IMG/VR virus record: IMGVR_UViG_3300031525_000188
Location: 1-35,743 of that record
Source: a virus
DNA: 35,743 nucleotides
Direction: 5' to 3' (one strand)
Shown here: positions 8,101 through 17,055 of the stretch, piece by piece
How positions within the stretch are numbered: the stretch's first letter is position 1
How the letters are laid out: each line of letters opens with the position of its first letter
Position numbers and translations under genes: made by a program
Notes under the pieces: generated by a model
Seen by the model: the letters and a program-made list of their open reading frames with translations, nothing else
What the model was told of the DNA's origin: nothing
The model's database searches: none

Positions 8101-9707
8101 GTAATCCGCTCGTCACGCTGTTCCAGGCGCTGTTCCAGCAGACCGGGTCGTTCAAAGACATCATGGCGGCGTTCAAGGAAATCACGCAGGCAGTCGCCGA
8201 GGTGTTCGATGCGCTACGTCCGGTTATCGACTTCTTCCTCGGTATCCTGATCGGCATCGTTAACGTCTTCATCGTCATGTACAACGTGATCGTTGAACTG
8301 CTTGACGTGTTCGGCCTCGGTATTCAGAAGATCAAGCTGCTCACGACCAATCTGAACAATCTCAATCAGGCCGTGCCGCTGCTGCAGATCACACATGATG
8401 TCCCCACCGCGAACGAGTACAACGCGGGTAAGTGGGGGCCGCTGATTGCCAAACAAGAAGAGACGAACAACACGCTTAACGCCGGTTTCAATTCGATGGC
8501 GACGAAGCTCGGCGAGATGGCGGGCACGCTGCTCGGTATTCGCATGGTGCTCTATCTTATGATGGGGCAGGGCATCCTCGGCCAGAATTCAAATGGCGGC
8601 GGACTGCTCGGCATGTTCACGGGGCTCTTCAACAAGATCACAGGCGGCGGTGCAAGTGGCGGAGCGCCCACGCCGACTGGGCCTGATAGCTCGCAATCGA
8701 GCGCGCTCACGAGCCAACTGAATCAGAACGTATCGGCGACCACAATGCTGGCCCAGGACCAGCAGAACCTGAATGCCTCTGTTCTGCAGTCAATGGACGG
8801 CGTGCAGATCAATACCGGCGGCCTTGGCGATCTGACGAGCGGCACGAGCGATAACACGATCGCAACCGCGGCAAATACGGCAGCGCTGCAAGCATCGGGC
8901 GGTGGTGGCGGACGCGGCGGACTCTTCGGATCACTCAGTGGAATTCTGCCGCAAGTCGGTATGGCAATGGCGGCGCTCGGCGTCGCGACGACTATCTTCG
9001 GCGGCGCGATGAAGTTGTTTGGGCCGAAACTGAACGCGAAAGACAATCCCGATCTAGTGGGTAATACCGCAGCGTACGGGCAGTTCCTTGCGGATTATCA
9101 AGGGGCCTCTCCGCAGGTCGGCGGTAAGGCGTACACCGCTGATGCGGCCGATAACACCGCGCAAGGTGGTACGAGCATCGCGGAACAGATGTCTACATGG
9201 CTGCAGAATAGCTTCAGTGAAACGCTGACCCCGTCAATGCAAGCGATGCAGCAGCAGCTTTTAAAGCTCGCGGGTGGTAGTCCTGGTGGGGACCTTGGGA
9301 TCACGAGTGAGCACCAGGGTATGTTTACGCTGGGCGACGGGGTGAAGGTCGCGGTATCGGCCCTCGAATCTCTGACGAATGAATTCAACATGGCCACGCA
9401 AGCGGCGGGCTCGCTGGCCGGAACGCTCGGTAACGCTGCCGACGTGAATCTTGCTAGTATGTTTGGGAATGGCGTCTCCACTGTCAATGGCGGATATTCC
9501 GTGCAGCCTGGCGAGGGCTCAAGTACGGCGGTAACAGCGCCCACGGTCTCCGTGACGATCGGTAACGTCCACGGCACCGATGCCGCGACAGCTTCGAAAG
9601 TAGGTACGATGATCGCGACCGAAGTCCAGACTCAGCTTGGCGCAATGACGCAACGCACGCAGCGCAATAGCGCGAATGCGTACGGCCGTGACTCGTATAC
9701 GAAGTAA
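5112..9707 (+). CDS. tail tape measure protein
   Basis: A 1531-residue protein from a GTG start. It is the longest gene in the window and directly follows the chaperones. The N-terminal 300 residues are alpha-helical; hydrophobic segments occur near residues 297-315, 340-355, 455-485, 515-540 and 1037-1070, with another around 1276-1300. Residues about 660-960 form a charged Ala/Glu/Lys/Gln-rich coiled coil. The C-terminal 250 residues are Gly/Ser/Thr-rich. Tape measures set tail length at roughly 0.15 nm per residue, which would predict a tail on the order of 230 nm. The hydrophobic segments fit a role in membrane passage of DNA. No muralytic motif (lysozyme, peptidase) was recognised. Confidence 0.93.
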   Translation: MADAEISIVAELVSKVDSAVEGFNQVANSLQSALDQMRDQVNAAWDNIGDDMKDHAGNVAEAAGDTAADEFGEAFGGGIAAAVSAAMLDFVDKVKNAVDETAVYANRLSSLKIETGDSEANLQKLQYAFASVGVSSDSAGALFARFQRAISSAADQHNGRSILERMGLDPKQMRTQDITTNLALVSDKISNLKEASQKSAAAVALFGRAGYSLLPALDQGGKALKEMAAQAEAAGVILPQEMLDRFDALHSKTDELEDTAKAFYARFAAPFVNAFLAIDTAVQHFMASFRDISDSSRLGIVFGALGAGVLLAEHAFAALSETLTFLKPFEKLFTAWAPGLNIVIIAVGILAQLFSRDIGGIRALFEHLGTIIVKVATDIGTAFNQYVAPALSDLLDAFGPLIQIVTDLTGAAVNNKKAWSDFKVVVADIAKVIRNVVEAVADVIKNFDKLKGALIALGTVWLALNAGAVAEFIIGLIVSIPNAIEATIAAFTALRTSAIATFAAIAAGEDVVFPPMLLWQALILLIGGALAILATHWDDVNRGAQRVIYNILGWLATLLSFIGQCVKALADVIAKVPGLNGVAEAVRGIGNAAETAATFAQKLADGLKKIAEAKHDTSEADFRNHENWDPSLGPKPDAKPDVSGDAGLGPVPASKSGSGEATTEAIEKIKNSLQPLKDAIAQTEYQIARLSSEYKLLGDINTPKRLAEAEANLAQQVRQTNRERIEQIALAKAADAGSRKLKGLAAGDSDQKTKRDYQRAGVEMEAEANSARLKALDMQNKMVELKKQEQSIRAEELNKEEDKAKTYATQIAILEKIINLGKRGKVTAEDALAAEQKKIEILKAQAEYVEKMANAHLTTQENTITAGKTARDTQVTGPDPTGAIAYAKELADAEDEVTLATLKETSAKNAVIAAQQQVAAAAHSTEEKRNAAAIALVDAENNQQTATNALTAAQQQLLNKQLQTDASVIKVREGFVALAQQAVGPLFGAFQAIINGGNPLVTLFQALFQQTGSFKDIMAAFKEITQAVAEVFDALRPVIDFFLGILIGIVNVFIVMYNVIVELLDVFGLGIQKIKLLTTNLNNLNQAVPLLQITHDVPTANEYNAGKWGPLIAKQEETNNTLNAGFNSMATKLGEMAGTLLGIRMVLYLMMGQGILGQNSNGGGLLGMFTGLFNKITGGGASGGAPTPTGPDSSQSSALTSQLNQNVSATTMLAQDQQNLNASVLQSMDGVQINTGGLGDLTSGTSDNTIATAANTAALQASGGGGGRGGLFGSLSGILPQVGMAMAALGVATTIFGGAMKLFGPKLNAKDNPDLVGNTAAYGQFLADYQGASPQVGGKAYTADAADNTAQGGTSIAEQMSTWLQNSFSETLTPSMQAMQQQLLKLAGGSPGGDLGITSEHQGMFTLGDGVKVAVSALESLTNEFNMATQAAGSLAGTLGNAADVNLASMFGNGVSTVNGGYSVQPGEGSSTAVTAPTVSVTIGNVHGTDAATASKVGTMIATEVQTQLGAMTQRTQRNSANAYGRDSYTK

Positions 9708-9710
9708 AGT

Positions 9711-10655
9711 ATGCCTGCAATTCTACCATCCGGATTACCAACACTCCTCGATCCCTCGACATACACCGCGGGGGGGTCTCTTTGGAATTTCCGACAGATG
9801 GTATTTGGTGCCTACAACTTCCCGTTAACGTGTCAAGTGAAGACTGACTCGCAGAAGATCGGACTCGATCAGAAGCGGGTACCGTTTAATTTCGGCGATC
9901 AGATTCCGTTGAACACCAACTTCGCCGCGAAAGAGGTCAATATCGTTGGACTTGTGGGCTCGGGTCTTGTTGGTTCATCCGGTGCGACCATCGTCTCTGC
10001 AAATGATTTGGAGGCGGAGAGGGTCAAGTTACAGGGGCTTGCGAATCAGGGACACACGTTCCTCTTCACGCGCTGGGATCGATTTAGACTCGCGTTCCTG
10101 TCCGAGCTACAATGCAACCCCGAGCAAGATTACGGAGAATGGCGATACGCCACCTTCGACGCCAAGTTCATTTGCGATGATCCGCGCGCCTACGGGATCA
10201 CGCAGCATAGCGAGACTGGTAGCGTAAGCGGATCGACGCCGTTCAGCTTTACCGCGACACATGGCGGTAACATCGTAGCCTTTCCACAGATTACCATTAC
10301 TGGGCTGGGAATGACGGACGCGGCGGCAGGCAATGGTCCGATCATTGGTATGGAAGTCGGTGGAAACGTACAGCAGATCGCCTTCAGTACGCTCGCGCTG
10401 AAAGGCGGCGATACACTCGTCATTAACTGCGATCCCCGACCAGAGAATCGCTGCATTGCGGCTGTCTATACTCCGAGCGGCGGGTCACCGCAGAATGCGA
10501 TGGGATTCGTGCGGCCAACGGATTACACACAAGAAATCGACTTCACCGAGTTCTTTCCCTTCATTCCTCCTGGCGCGGGCTGCACGTTTTATGTTAGCTG
10601 TACCAGCGGCGGTAACTTCGATGTCACTGTCGATTACCTTGACACTTTCATCTAA
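9711..10655 (+). CDS. distal tail protein (Dit-like)
   Basis: A 314-residue protein three bases after the tape-measure stop, the usual place of the distal tail protein. The N-terminal half contains 'AAKEVNIVGLVGSG', an 'AERVKLQGLANQG' helix and a 'WRYATFDAKFICDDPRAYG' strand pair, resembling the tail-tube-like belt domain of Dit. The C-terminal half begins 'HGGNIVAFPQITITG', the typical entry to the galectin-like beta-sandwich domain. Dit forms the hexameric ring joining tail tube and baseplate hub. Assignment rests on position and overall pattern; sequence identity in this family is low. Confidence 0.7.
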   Translation: MPAILPSGLPTLLDPSTYTAGGSLWNFRQMVFGAYNFPLTCQVKTDSQKIGLDQKRVPFNFGDQIPLNTNFAAKEVNIVGLVGSGLVGSSGATIVSANDLEAERVKLQGLANQGHTFLFTRWDRFRLAFLSELQCNPEQDYGEWRYATFDAKFICDDPRAYGITQHSETGSVSGSTPFSFTATHGGNIVAFPQITITGLGMTDAAAGNGPIIGMEVGGNVQQIAFSTLALKGGDTLVINCDPRPENRCIAAVYTPSGGSPQNAMGFVRPTDYTQEIDFTEFFPFIPPGAGCTFYVSCTSGGNFDVTVDYLDTFI

Positions 10656-10664
10656 GGCGGCCGA

Positions 10665-11585
10665 ATGTCTGTAGCATCTCAGTTCAACTTCTCCCAAGCC
10701 GATAAAAGCGGCGCGACTTACGCCGAGGCGGCAAACGCGATTGCGACGGCGTTGAATTCCGTATTGACCCGCACGTCGGACACTGGGCAGACCAGTACGT
10801 TCGCATCGAGCGACCCGGACGGTGTGAAGTATCAAGTCTTTAAGTTCACTGATTCGCTGCAATCGACGAACCCGGTATATATCCGCGTCAACTTCTATTG
10901 TCAAGTGGCCGCCGAGTACTTTCCCACGGCGATCGGTATTCAAGTCGGCACATCCACTGATGGTGGGGGGAATATCAATGGGTCGCAATTTAGCCCGCTG
11001 TGCATCCTCGTAAACGGCCAGTTTAATTCTTCTGAGCACCAATTCGGGTACGTCTCTGGTGATACGAATCGCATCGGTATGGCGATCGGTGAAGGGCCGG
11101 ATATATTCAGCGCGATCTTCTTCAATATCGAGCGCACCAAAGATTTAGCGGGTAATGACACGAATGAAGGGATCATCTTTCAGTGTACGTCCCCGTTCAT
11201 ATCGGCATACGGCGGTGTAAACTGCCAGCCTTCCGAAGCGGTAAACGGCTTACAACAAGCTGCCGTTGTAAACATGGTGATTCCCTTCAGCGGCGCGGTC
11301 GCGGGGCACAATACGAGCTTCGTCAGCGCGTATAACAACGGCAAAATCACGATGGCGGTTGGTACTCAAGTCGGAACGAATGCCGTCGTGCCATTCTGTT
11401 TCCGCCCGTATAATCCCGGCTATGGAATCCTCATGTACTTCTCGTCCGATTTCCCGGTATACTCAACACAGAGTATCGCGATGACGGACGGCAACAATCA
11501 TACGTTTCTGGCTTTGCAGCAAACGAATAGGTTCTTTACCAATCCGTACGGCCTACCCGCTAGCATATTGATGAGATTCGAGTAG
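10665..11585 (+). CDS. tail/baseplate protein, first of two tandem paralogs
   Basis: A 306-residue, beta-rich protein with no recognised domain. It shares ordered motifs with the next gene: 'TSDTGQ', 'DSLQST.P...VN', 'VGTSTDG.GN..G', 'DT.R..M', 'IERTK', 'FRPY..GY..L.Y.SDF' and a shared C-terminus '.LMRFE/.LLRFE'. So the pair arose by tandem duplication. Both lie between Dit and the hub protein, where baseplate periphery or receptor-binding components are usually encoded. The ATG follows an AAGG ribosome-binding site. Function as a baseplate/upper fibre component is inference. Confidence 0.7.
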   Translation: MSVASQFNFSQADKSGATYAEAANAIATALNSVLTRTSDTGQTSTFASSDPDGVKYQVFKFTDSLQSTNPVYIRVNFYCQVAAEYFPTAIGIQVGTSTDGGGNINGSQFSPLCILVNGQFNSSEHQFGYVSGDTNRIGMAIGEGPDIFSAIFFNIERTKDLAGNDTNEGIIFQCTSPFISAYGGVNCQPSEAVNGLQQAAVVNMVIPFSGAVAGHNTSFVSAYNNGKITMAVGTQVGTNAVVPFCFRPYNPGYGILMYFSSDFPVYSTQSIAMTDGNNHTFLALQQTNRFFTNPYGLPASILMRFE

Positions 11586-11589
11586 CAAC

Positions 11590-12495
11590 ATGCCCTACAC
11601 ATTAAAGACGCTGCTGCAAGTTCCGTACGGCGCTACAGCCGCGGCGGCAGTTGCCGCTGCAATTAAGACTGCATTTACGACGGGCGGCTGGACGCAGACT
11701 TCCGATACCGGACAAGTGGATCCGGCATCCTGGCCTACGTCCGTGGCGGCGTACGGCGCGTATATGATCTTTCATCTGGGCGACTCATTGCAGAGCACCG
11801 CGCCATTCTTCGTGAAGGTGAACTGCTGGCTGGGTGGTGACGCGGACGGCGTCGCAGGTATGCCGTTGTTCTCCGTTGGTACGAGCACGGACGGCGCAGG
11901 TAACCTAACCGGCAACGTCACATACATCCTGAGTAATTCGAACGTCGCGAGTTCCGAAATAAGCGTGCCGCAAACATGCTACTTCGTATGCGATACGGAT
12001 CGCTTCGCGATGGTGCTTTATACCGGGCCGACCTATTACGCGGAATACGCGATCGGGATCGAGCGTACGAAGAATGCCTCGACCGGCGCAGACACGGCGG
12101 ACGGACTCCTACTACTTGGAAACTCCAACACCGCGGTAGCGCCTGGCGGCGGAGCCTTTGCAACGTCGCAAATGCTGGGCGCTTCATCATTACCAAGCGA
12201 TCAGGGTCCGCTACTGTACTGGCCAGCGGCAGTTAATCTCGCGGCGCCGACGATGGCGACAAGCTCATCACTCGGAGTTGCGCTGCCGGTGTGCTTCAAC
12301 GTCCGGCCGTATCCGACCGGGTACAATTTCCTACTGTATCAAGGAAGCGATTTTGCCGCCTACACCGCCTACGCGCTGACCGTCTATGGCTCATCGCACA
12401 ACTACATAGCGCTGTCCGGCAACGCCCACGATCCCACGCTCGCGTTGTACGGGTGGGCGGCTACTCAGGCCCACCTGCTTCTGCGCTTCGAATAA
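11590..12495 (+). CDS. tail/baseplate protein, second of two tandem paralogs
   Basis: A 301-residue protein four bases after its paralog (10665-11585), with which it is colinear from end to end (conserved anchors: TSDTGQ, DSLQST, VGTSTDG, DTDRFAM, IERTK, RPYPTGYNFLLYQGSDF, RFE terminus). The N-terminus differs, with an Ala-rich helix (residues 16-27). Divergence between the copies is high, so the duplication is old. Possible reasons include heterohexamer formation in the baseplate or alternative receptor binding; neither can be proven from sequence. The next gene's ATG begins right after its TAA. Confidence 0.7.
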   Translation: MPYTLKTLLQVPYGATAAAAVAAAIKTAFTTGGWTQTSDTGQVDPASWPTSVAAYGAYMIFHLGDSLQSTAPFFVKVNCWLGGDADGVAGMPLFSVGTSTDGAGNLTGNVTYILSNSNVASSEISVPQTCYFVCDTDRFAMVLYTGPTYYAEYAIGIERTKNASTGADTADGLLLLGNSNTAVAPGGGAFATSQMLGASSLPSDQGPLLYWPAAVNLAAPTMATSSSLGVALPVCFNVRPYPTGYNFLLYQGSDFAAYTAYALTVYGSSHNYIALSGNAHDPTLALYGWAATQAHLLLRFE

Positions 12496-14322
12496 ATGGC
12501 CGAGCCTAATCCGCAACCTGAGTTCGTAGTCATCACGAGTAATCCCACGCGCACTGGGATTATTGAAACACGCATTGCGGTGATCGAGCCGAATCCCGTT
12601 CGCGACGCCGAGTTCACGAGTCCATTGATATTACCGAGCGGCGGTGCGCCGAATCCCGCGCGCACGGGATCGTATGCTTTTCCATTAGACCTCGTATACC
12701 CGCTAGTTAATGCGATCGGCCCCGCGGTTACACCGAAGTTTCAACTGCTCGTATTCGATACGAGCGGCACCCTCGTGGTCGCAATCCAGGACGCGCTCTC
12801 GGGATCATTCGAGGACATCATTAATGGCGGCTCTGGCCAGGGTTCGTTCGTAGTGCCCCGCTCGTTCGTGGACGTAGGTTGGATCAATTACAATTATCGC
12901 GTGCAGTTCTACCTCCAGGATTCAATCGATCCTTGGTATGACGGCTATGTGATTGAAATCGATCAGACACAAGCCGATCAGAGCAGTGATCGTGAGACCG
13001 TTACGATTCAAACCGATGGATGGCAAACATTCATGTCGCGCTCGATCGTAACTGAGACGCTGTCCCCCGGTGTGCAGCCGAACGGTACCGATAACGGGAT
13101 CGAGTATGCCGATGAGTATCTCATTCATCTGCTAAGCACTTATCTTGATTCGGATCATTTCCGGTCTTCGTTTATCTCGACAATTCAATTCGGCCTCGAT
13201 AAGCTCACCTTCGATGGCAGCGGCCTTGACGATTGCGTGAATCAGGTCGTGAAGCAGGTGCTAGACGAGACCGGGAACCTGTACGAGTGGTGGTGCCGGG
13301 GTGTCCGTAACGGACTGCCAGGGATTGTCATTCAACCGCAGCAGAACCCATCGAAACAGCCGAGCGGATATTACACGCCAACGCGCGTATTGACGAATCA
13401 ATACTTTGCCGAGTTCAAGGACGCCACGATCTACGGCTATACGATCCAGAACAGCGCGCAGAACCTCTACAATCTCATCGCGCTCTACGGCGGGCAGGAC
13501 CCGGTTACTGGCCAACAGCTTTACGGGCCGTTCAAAGATTCGACTTCAATCAGCCTCTATGGGTTGTCAGAAAAGTCAGTCACTGACTCCTCTCTACTGT
13601 CGCAGCAATCGCTTCAGAATTACGCGACGGCATACCTGTTACTCAACGGATACCCGCAACCCCAGGGGCAGTTCACGAAATGGGCGGCGACGGACTACGC
13701 GCGGGCCGGTCAATGGTTTCAAATTCACGAGCCAGGCTTAAATGCGACTGCGGGAATATGGTACCTGGGAACGAACGCGGATAACCTTGTCGAGCTTTCA
13801 AATACCCACCCCGGCAATATCAAGCAGGTTCGTGCGGTGCGCGTCGTGACGATCTTCGGCCAGAGTGGGCAAGACGATCGGGTCGAGCAACAAGTATACA
13901 CTACGGCTCCGCGACCGTTTATCGATCACGCATACTACTCTGCAGTGGCGCAATCGAAGGGTAACGCGGCGATTACCACTTTGACGAAACCCACGTCGCA
14001 GCTTGTGAATTACTTTCTCAAGAGTGGTATGAACTATGTTGGGAACAATAACGGCGTTACGCCGCCGACCGTGACGTTCGATCCGCCGTCCGGGTTTTTC
14101 AATTCAAACACCCTCGTTGCGTTGGGCGGTGGTAACATAACGGTGCAGCTAAAGGACAGCGCGTCAGGGGCGACTGGCCCTGGGGTTTACACCGTCGTGT
14201 TCACGGACAACGAACTCACGCAGTTCGGCGCGGGTACGAACGGCCCTGCGATCCACGTCGTGAAGGGTGTGCCGCCTACGAACAGCCACATCTTGCTAGG
14301 TCACAGGTTCACAGTTACATAA
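12496..14322 (+). CDS. baseplate hub / tail-associated protein
   Basis: A 608-residue protein. Residues about 8-60 contain three short repeats built on 'NPxRxG/NPVRD' (NPTRTG, NPVRDA, NPARTG). From about residue 77 comes 'FQLLVFDTSGTLVVAIQDALSGSFEDIINGGSGQGSFVVP', the pattern seen at the N-terminal hub domains of siphovirus tail-associated proteins. The central region (150-480) resembles the hub core in length and in 'YAD...LL' and 'RAGQWFQIHEPG' segments. The C-terminal 120 residues look like a separate beta domain. No peptidase motif is visible. It overlaps the next gene by one base. Hub assignment is by order (tape measure, Dit, paralogs, hub, fibre). Confidence 0.65.
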   Translation: MAEPNPQPEFVVITSNPTRTGIIETRIAVIEPNPVRDAEFTSPLILPSGGAPNPARTGSYAFPLDLVYPLVNAIGPAVTPKFQLLVFDTSGTLVVAIQDALSGSFEDIINGGSGQGSFVVPRSFVDVGWINYNYRVQFYLQDSIDPWYDGYVIEIDQTQADQSSDRETVTIQTDGWQTFMSRSIVTETLSPGVQPNGTDNGIEYADEYLIHLLSTYLDSDHFRSSFISTIQFGLDKLTFDGSGLDDCVNQVVKQVLDETGNLYEWWCRGVRNGLPGIVIQPQQNPSKQPSGYYTPTRVLTNQYFAEFKDATIYGYTIQNSAQNLYNLIALYGGQDPVTGQQLYGPFKDSTSISLYGLSEKSVTDSSLLSQQSLQNYATAYLLLNGYPQPQGQFTKWAATDYARAGQWFQIHEPGLNATAGIWYLGTNADNLVELSNTHPGNIKQVRAVRVVTIFGQSGQDDRVEQQVYTTAPRPFIDHAYYSAVAQSKGNAAITTLTKPTSQLVNYFLKSGMNYVGNNNGVTPPTVTFDPPSGFFNSNTLVALGGGNITVQLKDSASGATGPGVYTVVFTDNELTQFGAGTNGPAIHVVKGVPPTNSHILLGHRFTVT

Positions 14323-15629
14323 TGGGTATCGTCGGTAATAAGGATATGCGCACCGTAGGCGGTGTGGACAGCACTAATCTCAAGCCGGGTGCGAACTCGC
14401 TTGCGAATGATTCGGATGTGGCGCTTACTACGCTGACGACCGGCCAAGTGCTAACGTGGGACGGCACGAAGTGGACGAATGATAACGCTTCGAGCGGTTC
14501 GCTTGCCGCCCTGTCCGACGTATCCATTAGTTCGCCGACAAATGGACAGGCGCTCGTCTACAATACAGCGGCTTCAAAGTGGGAGAACACGACCCTTACC
14601 CCCGCTTCCATTGCCACGCTATCCGATGTTACGTTATCGAGCCTAGCCTCTGGGCAGTTCTTGAAGTGGAACGGCACGGCGTGGGTTAACGTCACGATCC
14701 CCACTTACCCGACCACGCTCGCGGGCGACACAGACGTTTTAATCAGCAGCCCCACGAACGGCCAGGTCCTTACCTATAACTCGTCGGCAGGTAAGTGGGA
14801 GAACGCGACCCCTAGCGGTGGTAGCGGTATCACTTCGATCGCAGGTGAGACCGGCCCGGTAATTACGCTGTCGTCCTCAGATAGCTCGGTCACGATCACG
14901 CCCTCTGGCTCGAACATCGATCTAAAGGCCACAGGAGGCGGTGGAGGTGGAGGTTCGCCTACCTACATCGACTACCCTATCGACGTCCCGCCAGTGTCCC
15001 CGTCAACATATGACGATGAGTTCACAGGTGCAACGCTTGCGTCTAAGTGGTCCATTATCAACGCCACTTCAGGAGACACGCTGCGCTCGGCAGCACCTGA
15101 CAACACTGGTTCTGGTCCTGGCTACCTCCTCATAGATTCGCCGTACACGACGCTAGATCGACTTTACGGGATATTCCAGACCGCTCCAAGCGTCCCCTTT
15201 ACCATGACCGCGAAGCTTCAGATCGATGGTGCCACTGGCAATTACAATGGCTGCCTAATCTGGGTGCTAGGCACGAACGGTAAGTTCTTTGGCTTTGGGA
15301 CAATCGCCGGTGCTGGAGGCGGCAATTCGTTGATGAACGTCGATCGCATGTACCTCAACTCGGATTACAGCTACAACTCGGATGCGGTGTTCGGCGCGGC
15401 GCCAACATTCGCTGCTCCACTGTACGTTAGAATGGTAAACGACGGCACGTACCTCAACTGCTACCTTTCGGCGTCAGGCTACTTTGGAGGCTCCGCTTCC
15501 GCCTCTCTCGTTTACCAAGAGCCGCTATCAAACTGGATTGCGGGTCCGGCTTCGATCGGCGTCGGTCTTCACCCTTATGGACAGAAGACCCGCGCGCTAT
15601 GCGGCTGGTTCCGTGTCACTACTCCATAA
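14322..15629 (+). CDS. tail fibre / receptor-binding protein with repeats and lectin-like C-terminus
   Basis: A 435-residue protein. Residues about 33-162 carry four copies of a roughly 30-residue repeat built on 'L.DV.ISSPTNGQ.L.Y....KWEN' (variants TTGQVLTWDGTKW, PTNGQALVYN, ASGQFLKWNGTAW, PTNGQVLTYN), a repeat common in phage fibre stalks. A Gly-rich hinge (about 207-214, seven Gly) follows. Then comes a C-terminal domain starting 'YDDEFTGATLASKWSI' that resembles concanavalin/laminin-G-like carbohydrate-binding sandwiches. This architecture fits a stalk plus receptor-binding head. It is the last structural gene before the lysis cassette. Confidence 0.75.
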   Translation: MGIVGNKDMRTVGGVDSTNLKPGANSLANDSDVALTTLTTGQVLTWDGTKWTNDNASSGSLAALSDVSISSPTNGQALVYNTAASKWENTTLTPASIATLSDVTLSSLASGQFLKWNGTAWVNVTIPTYPTTLAGDTDVLISSPTNGQVLTYNSSAGKWENATPSGGSGITSIAGETGPVITLSSSDSSVTITPSGSNIDLKATGGGGGGGSPTYIDYPIDVPPVSPSTYDDEFTGATLASKWSIINATSGDTLRSAAPDNTGSGPGYLLIDSPYTTLDRLYGIFQTAPSVPFTMTAKLQIDGATGNYNGCLIWVLGTNGKFFGFGTIAGAGGGNSLMNVDRMYLNSDYSYNSDAVFGAAPTFAAPLYVRMVNDGTYLNCYLSASGYFGGSASASLVYQEPLSNWIAGPASIGVGLHPYGQKTRALCGWFRVTTP

Positions 15630-15784
15630 TCGCCTCGCATGTGGGTCCAGCGGACCGATCTACATTGACCTCATCGCAGCCTGGTGGCGGTACTCTTATT
15701 GCAGAAGTTTACTAACTACCGAGCAGCGTCCCACGCTATACTAATAAATGCCGCCTCCCCTAGTCCCCTTAAAGGATTGTCAAC

Positions 15785-16360
15785 ATGACCACGCAGGAAT
15801 GGCAGCAAGACTTTGCTGCTCGCCTCATGCATAACGAGGGCTTCCGCCTTCGAATGTATTTGGACTCGATGGGTATCCCCACGATCGGTTGCGGATTCAA
15901 TCTCGATCGACCGGACTGGGCGCAAGGGCTTGTGGCCGCGGGTGTCGCGCGTGAAGATACGCCGGCGGTCAAAGCCGGTACACTGGGCCTCACCGTGCCG
16001 CAGGTTGGCGCGCTGCTGAACTACTCCGACGAGCCGATCATTCCACAAGCTCGTGCGATCCTGCAAACGTCCCACTTTGACAACATGAGCGATGCGCGCC
16101 GCGCCGCCTTTGCCGACCTAGATTTTAATCTCGGCCAGGAAGGGCTCGGGGAGTTCGCGCGTTTCGTTTCGCTAGTCGACTTAGGTTGTCATTATATCCA
16201 AACCGACCGTCCAACGATCGGGCATACTTACTTCGGTCAAGCGGCCGACGATTTAGAAGCAACCGCATATGCTTCACAAGTCGGCGCGCGAGCGAAACGT
16301 AACGGCGAAATGCTGCGAACGTCCAACTATGTGGCGATTGACGCCTTTGAATTAACATGA
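15785..16360 (+). CDS. endolysin, GH24 (T4-type) lysozyme
   Basis: A 191-residue muramidase. The catalytic signature E-(8)-D-(5)-T is present: Glu18, Asp27 and Thr33 within 'HNEGFRLRMYLDSMGIPTIGCG'. The family cleaves the N-acetylmuramic acid to N-acetylglucosamine bond of peptidoglycan. There is no signal peptide, so it should need a holin to reach the cell wall. A ribosome-binding site AAAGGA is eight bases before the ATG. The 155-base gap upstream (15630-15784) contains a TATACT at 15737-15742 that might be a -10 box, without a good -35. Its TGA overlaps the ATG of the next gene. Confidence 0.9.
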   Translation: MTTQEWQQDFAARLMHNEGFRLRMYLDSMGIPTIGCGFNLDRPDWAQGLVAAGVAREDTPAVKAGTLGLTVPQVGALLNYSDEPIIPQARAILQTSHFDNMSDARRAAFADLDFNLGQEGLGEFARFVSLVDLGCHYIQTDRPTIGHTYFGQAADDLEATAYASQVGARAKRNGEMLRTSNYVAIDAFELT

Positions 16361-16461
16361 CCGGGATCGTAATCGCGCTAGTTGAACTTATCATAATCTG
16401 CGGCATGTCGACCCGCTTCCGGTCGCTTGCTGAGAACAAGACTGGCGACGTAAAGCGATGA
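16357..16461 (+). CDS. 34-residue single-span membrane protein, lysis cassette
   Basis: A very short gene fitted exactly between the lysozyme and the coiled-coil gene, with ATGA overlaps (four bases) at both ends. The peptide starts MTGIVIALVELIIICGM, a single hydrophobic helix, followed by a basic/polar tail 'STRFRSLAENKTGDVKR'. Exact overlap on both sides argues for real translation by coupling. By size, topology and context it could be a small holin, pinholin component or holin modulator. No lipobox is present, so it is not an obvious spanin. Confidence 0.6.
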   Translation: MTGIVIALVELIIICGMSTRFRSLAENKTGDVKR

Positions 16462-17045
16462 GCGACGAGCGCGACAACGCTGATGAGTGGAAGCCGCGGC
16501 CAGACCCCACGAGGCTCACGACCGATCAGTTACGGCGCGAACTCGGAGCCCTGAACGAGAAGCTCGGCACGCGGCTAGATGCCATGGATAAGGCGACAAG
16601 TCTCTTACAAGAAAATCAAACCCGCGTGCCGACCGAAATCGACAAGCAGATCATGCATCTCAAAGAGCTGCATGACGAGAAGTTCAAGCGTGTCGACGTT
16701 CAGTTCACCGACCGTGACGTCGCCTTACAGGCGGCGCTGAGCGCGGCGAAGGAAGCAGTCGAGAAACAAACCCAGTGGTTCGCGGAGTCAATCCGCGAAA
16801 GCAAAACCGCAACGGGCACCCAACTCTCATCGCTCGACGGGAAGATCGAAGACCTCAAGGACCGCATCACGCGCGGCGAAGGCCGGAACTCGGGCGCCAA
16901 AGAGACCGTCCTGGAGACGCGCTCGGCTAGCGCCCAAAACTGGGGCTTCGTGGTCGGGGGCATCGGCATATTCTTCGGCCTCGTCGGGTTTCTCGGCGCC
17001 ATCTTTTCGCTGATCCACGGCACACCGATGCACCTCGGCTCGTAA
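16458..17045 (+). CDS. coiled-coil protein with C-terminal membrane span (holin-like)
   Basis: A 195-residue protein. Residues about 20-150 are charged and helical with heptad-like spacing ('KLGTRLDAMDKATSLLQENQ', 'LQAALSAAKEAVEKQTQWFAESIRESK', 'LSSLDGKIEDLKDRI'). A 'GEGRNSGAKETVLETR' turn precedes a C-terminal transmembrane helix (about 161-186, 'WGFVVGGIGIFFGLVGFLGAIFSL'). This layout is widespread beside phage endolysins and is often annotated as hypothetical or holin-associated. It probably sits in the inner membrane with the coiled coil in the cytoplasm. Its exact role is unknown. Confidence 0.7.
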   Translation: MSDERDNADEWKPRPDPTRLTTDQLRRELGALNEKLGTRLDAMDKATSLLQENQTRVPTEIDKQIMHLKELHDEKFKRVDVQFTDRDVALQAALSAAKEAVEKQTQWFAESIRESKTATGTQLSSLDGKIEDLKDRITRGEGRNSGAKETVLETRSASAQNWGFVVGGIGIFFGLVGFLGAIFSLIHGTPMHLGS

Positions 17046-17055
17046 GGAAAACACT

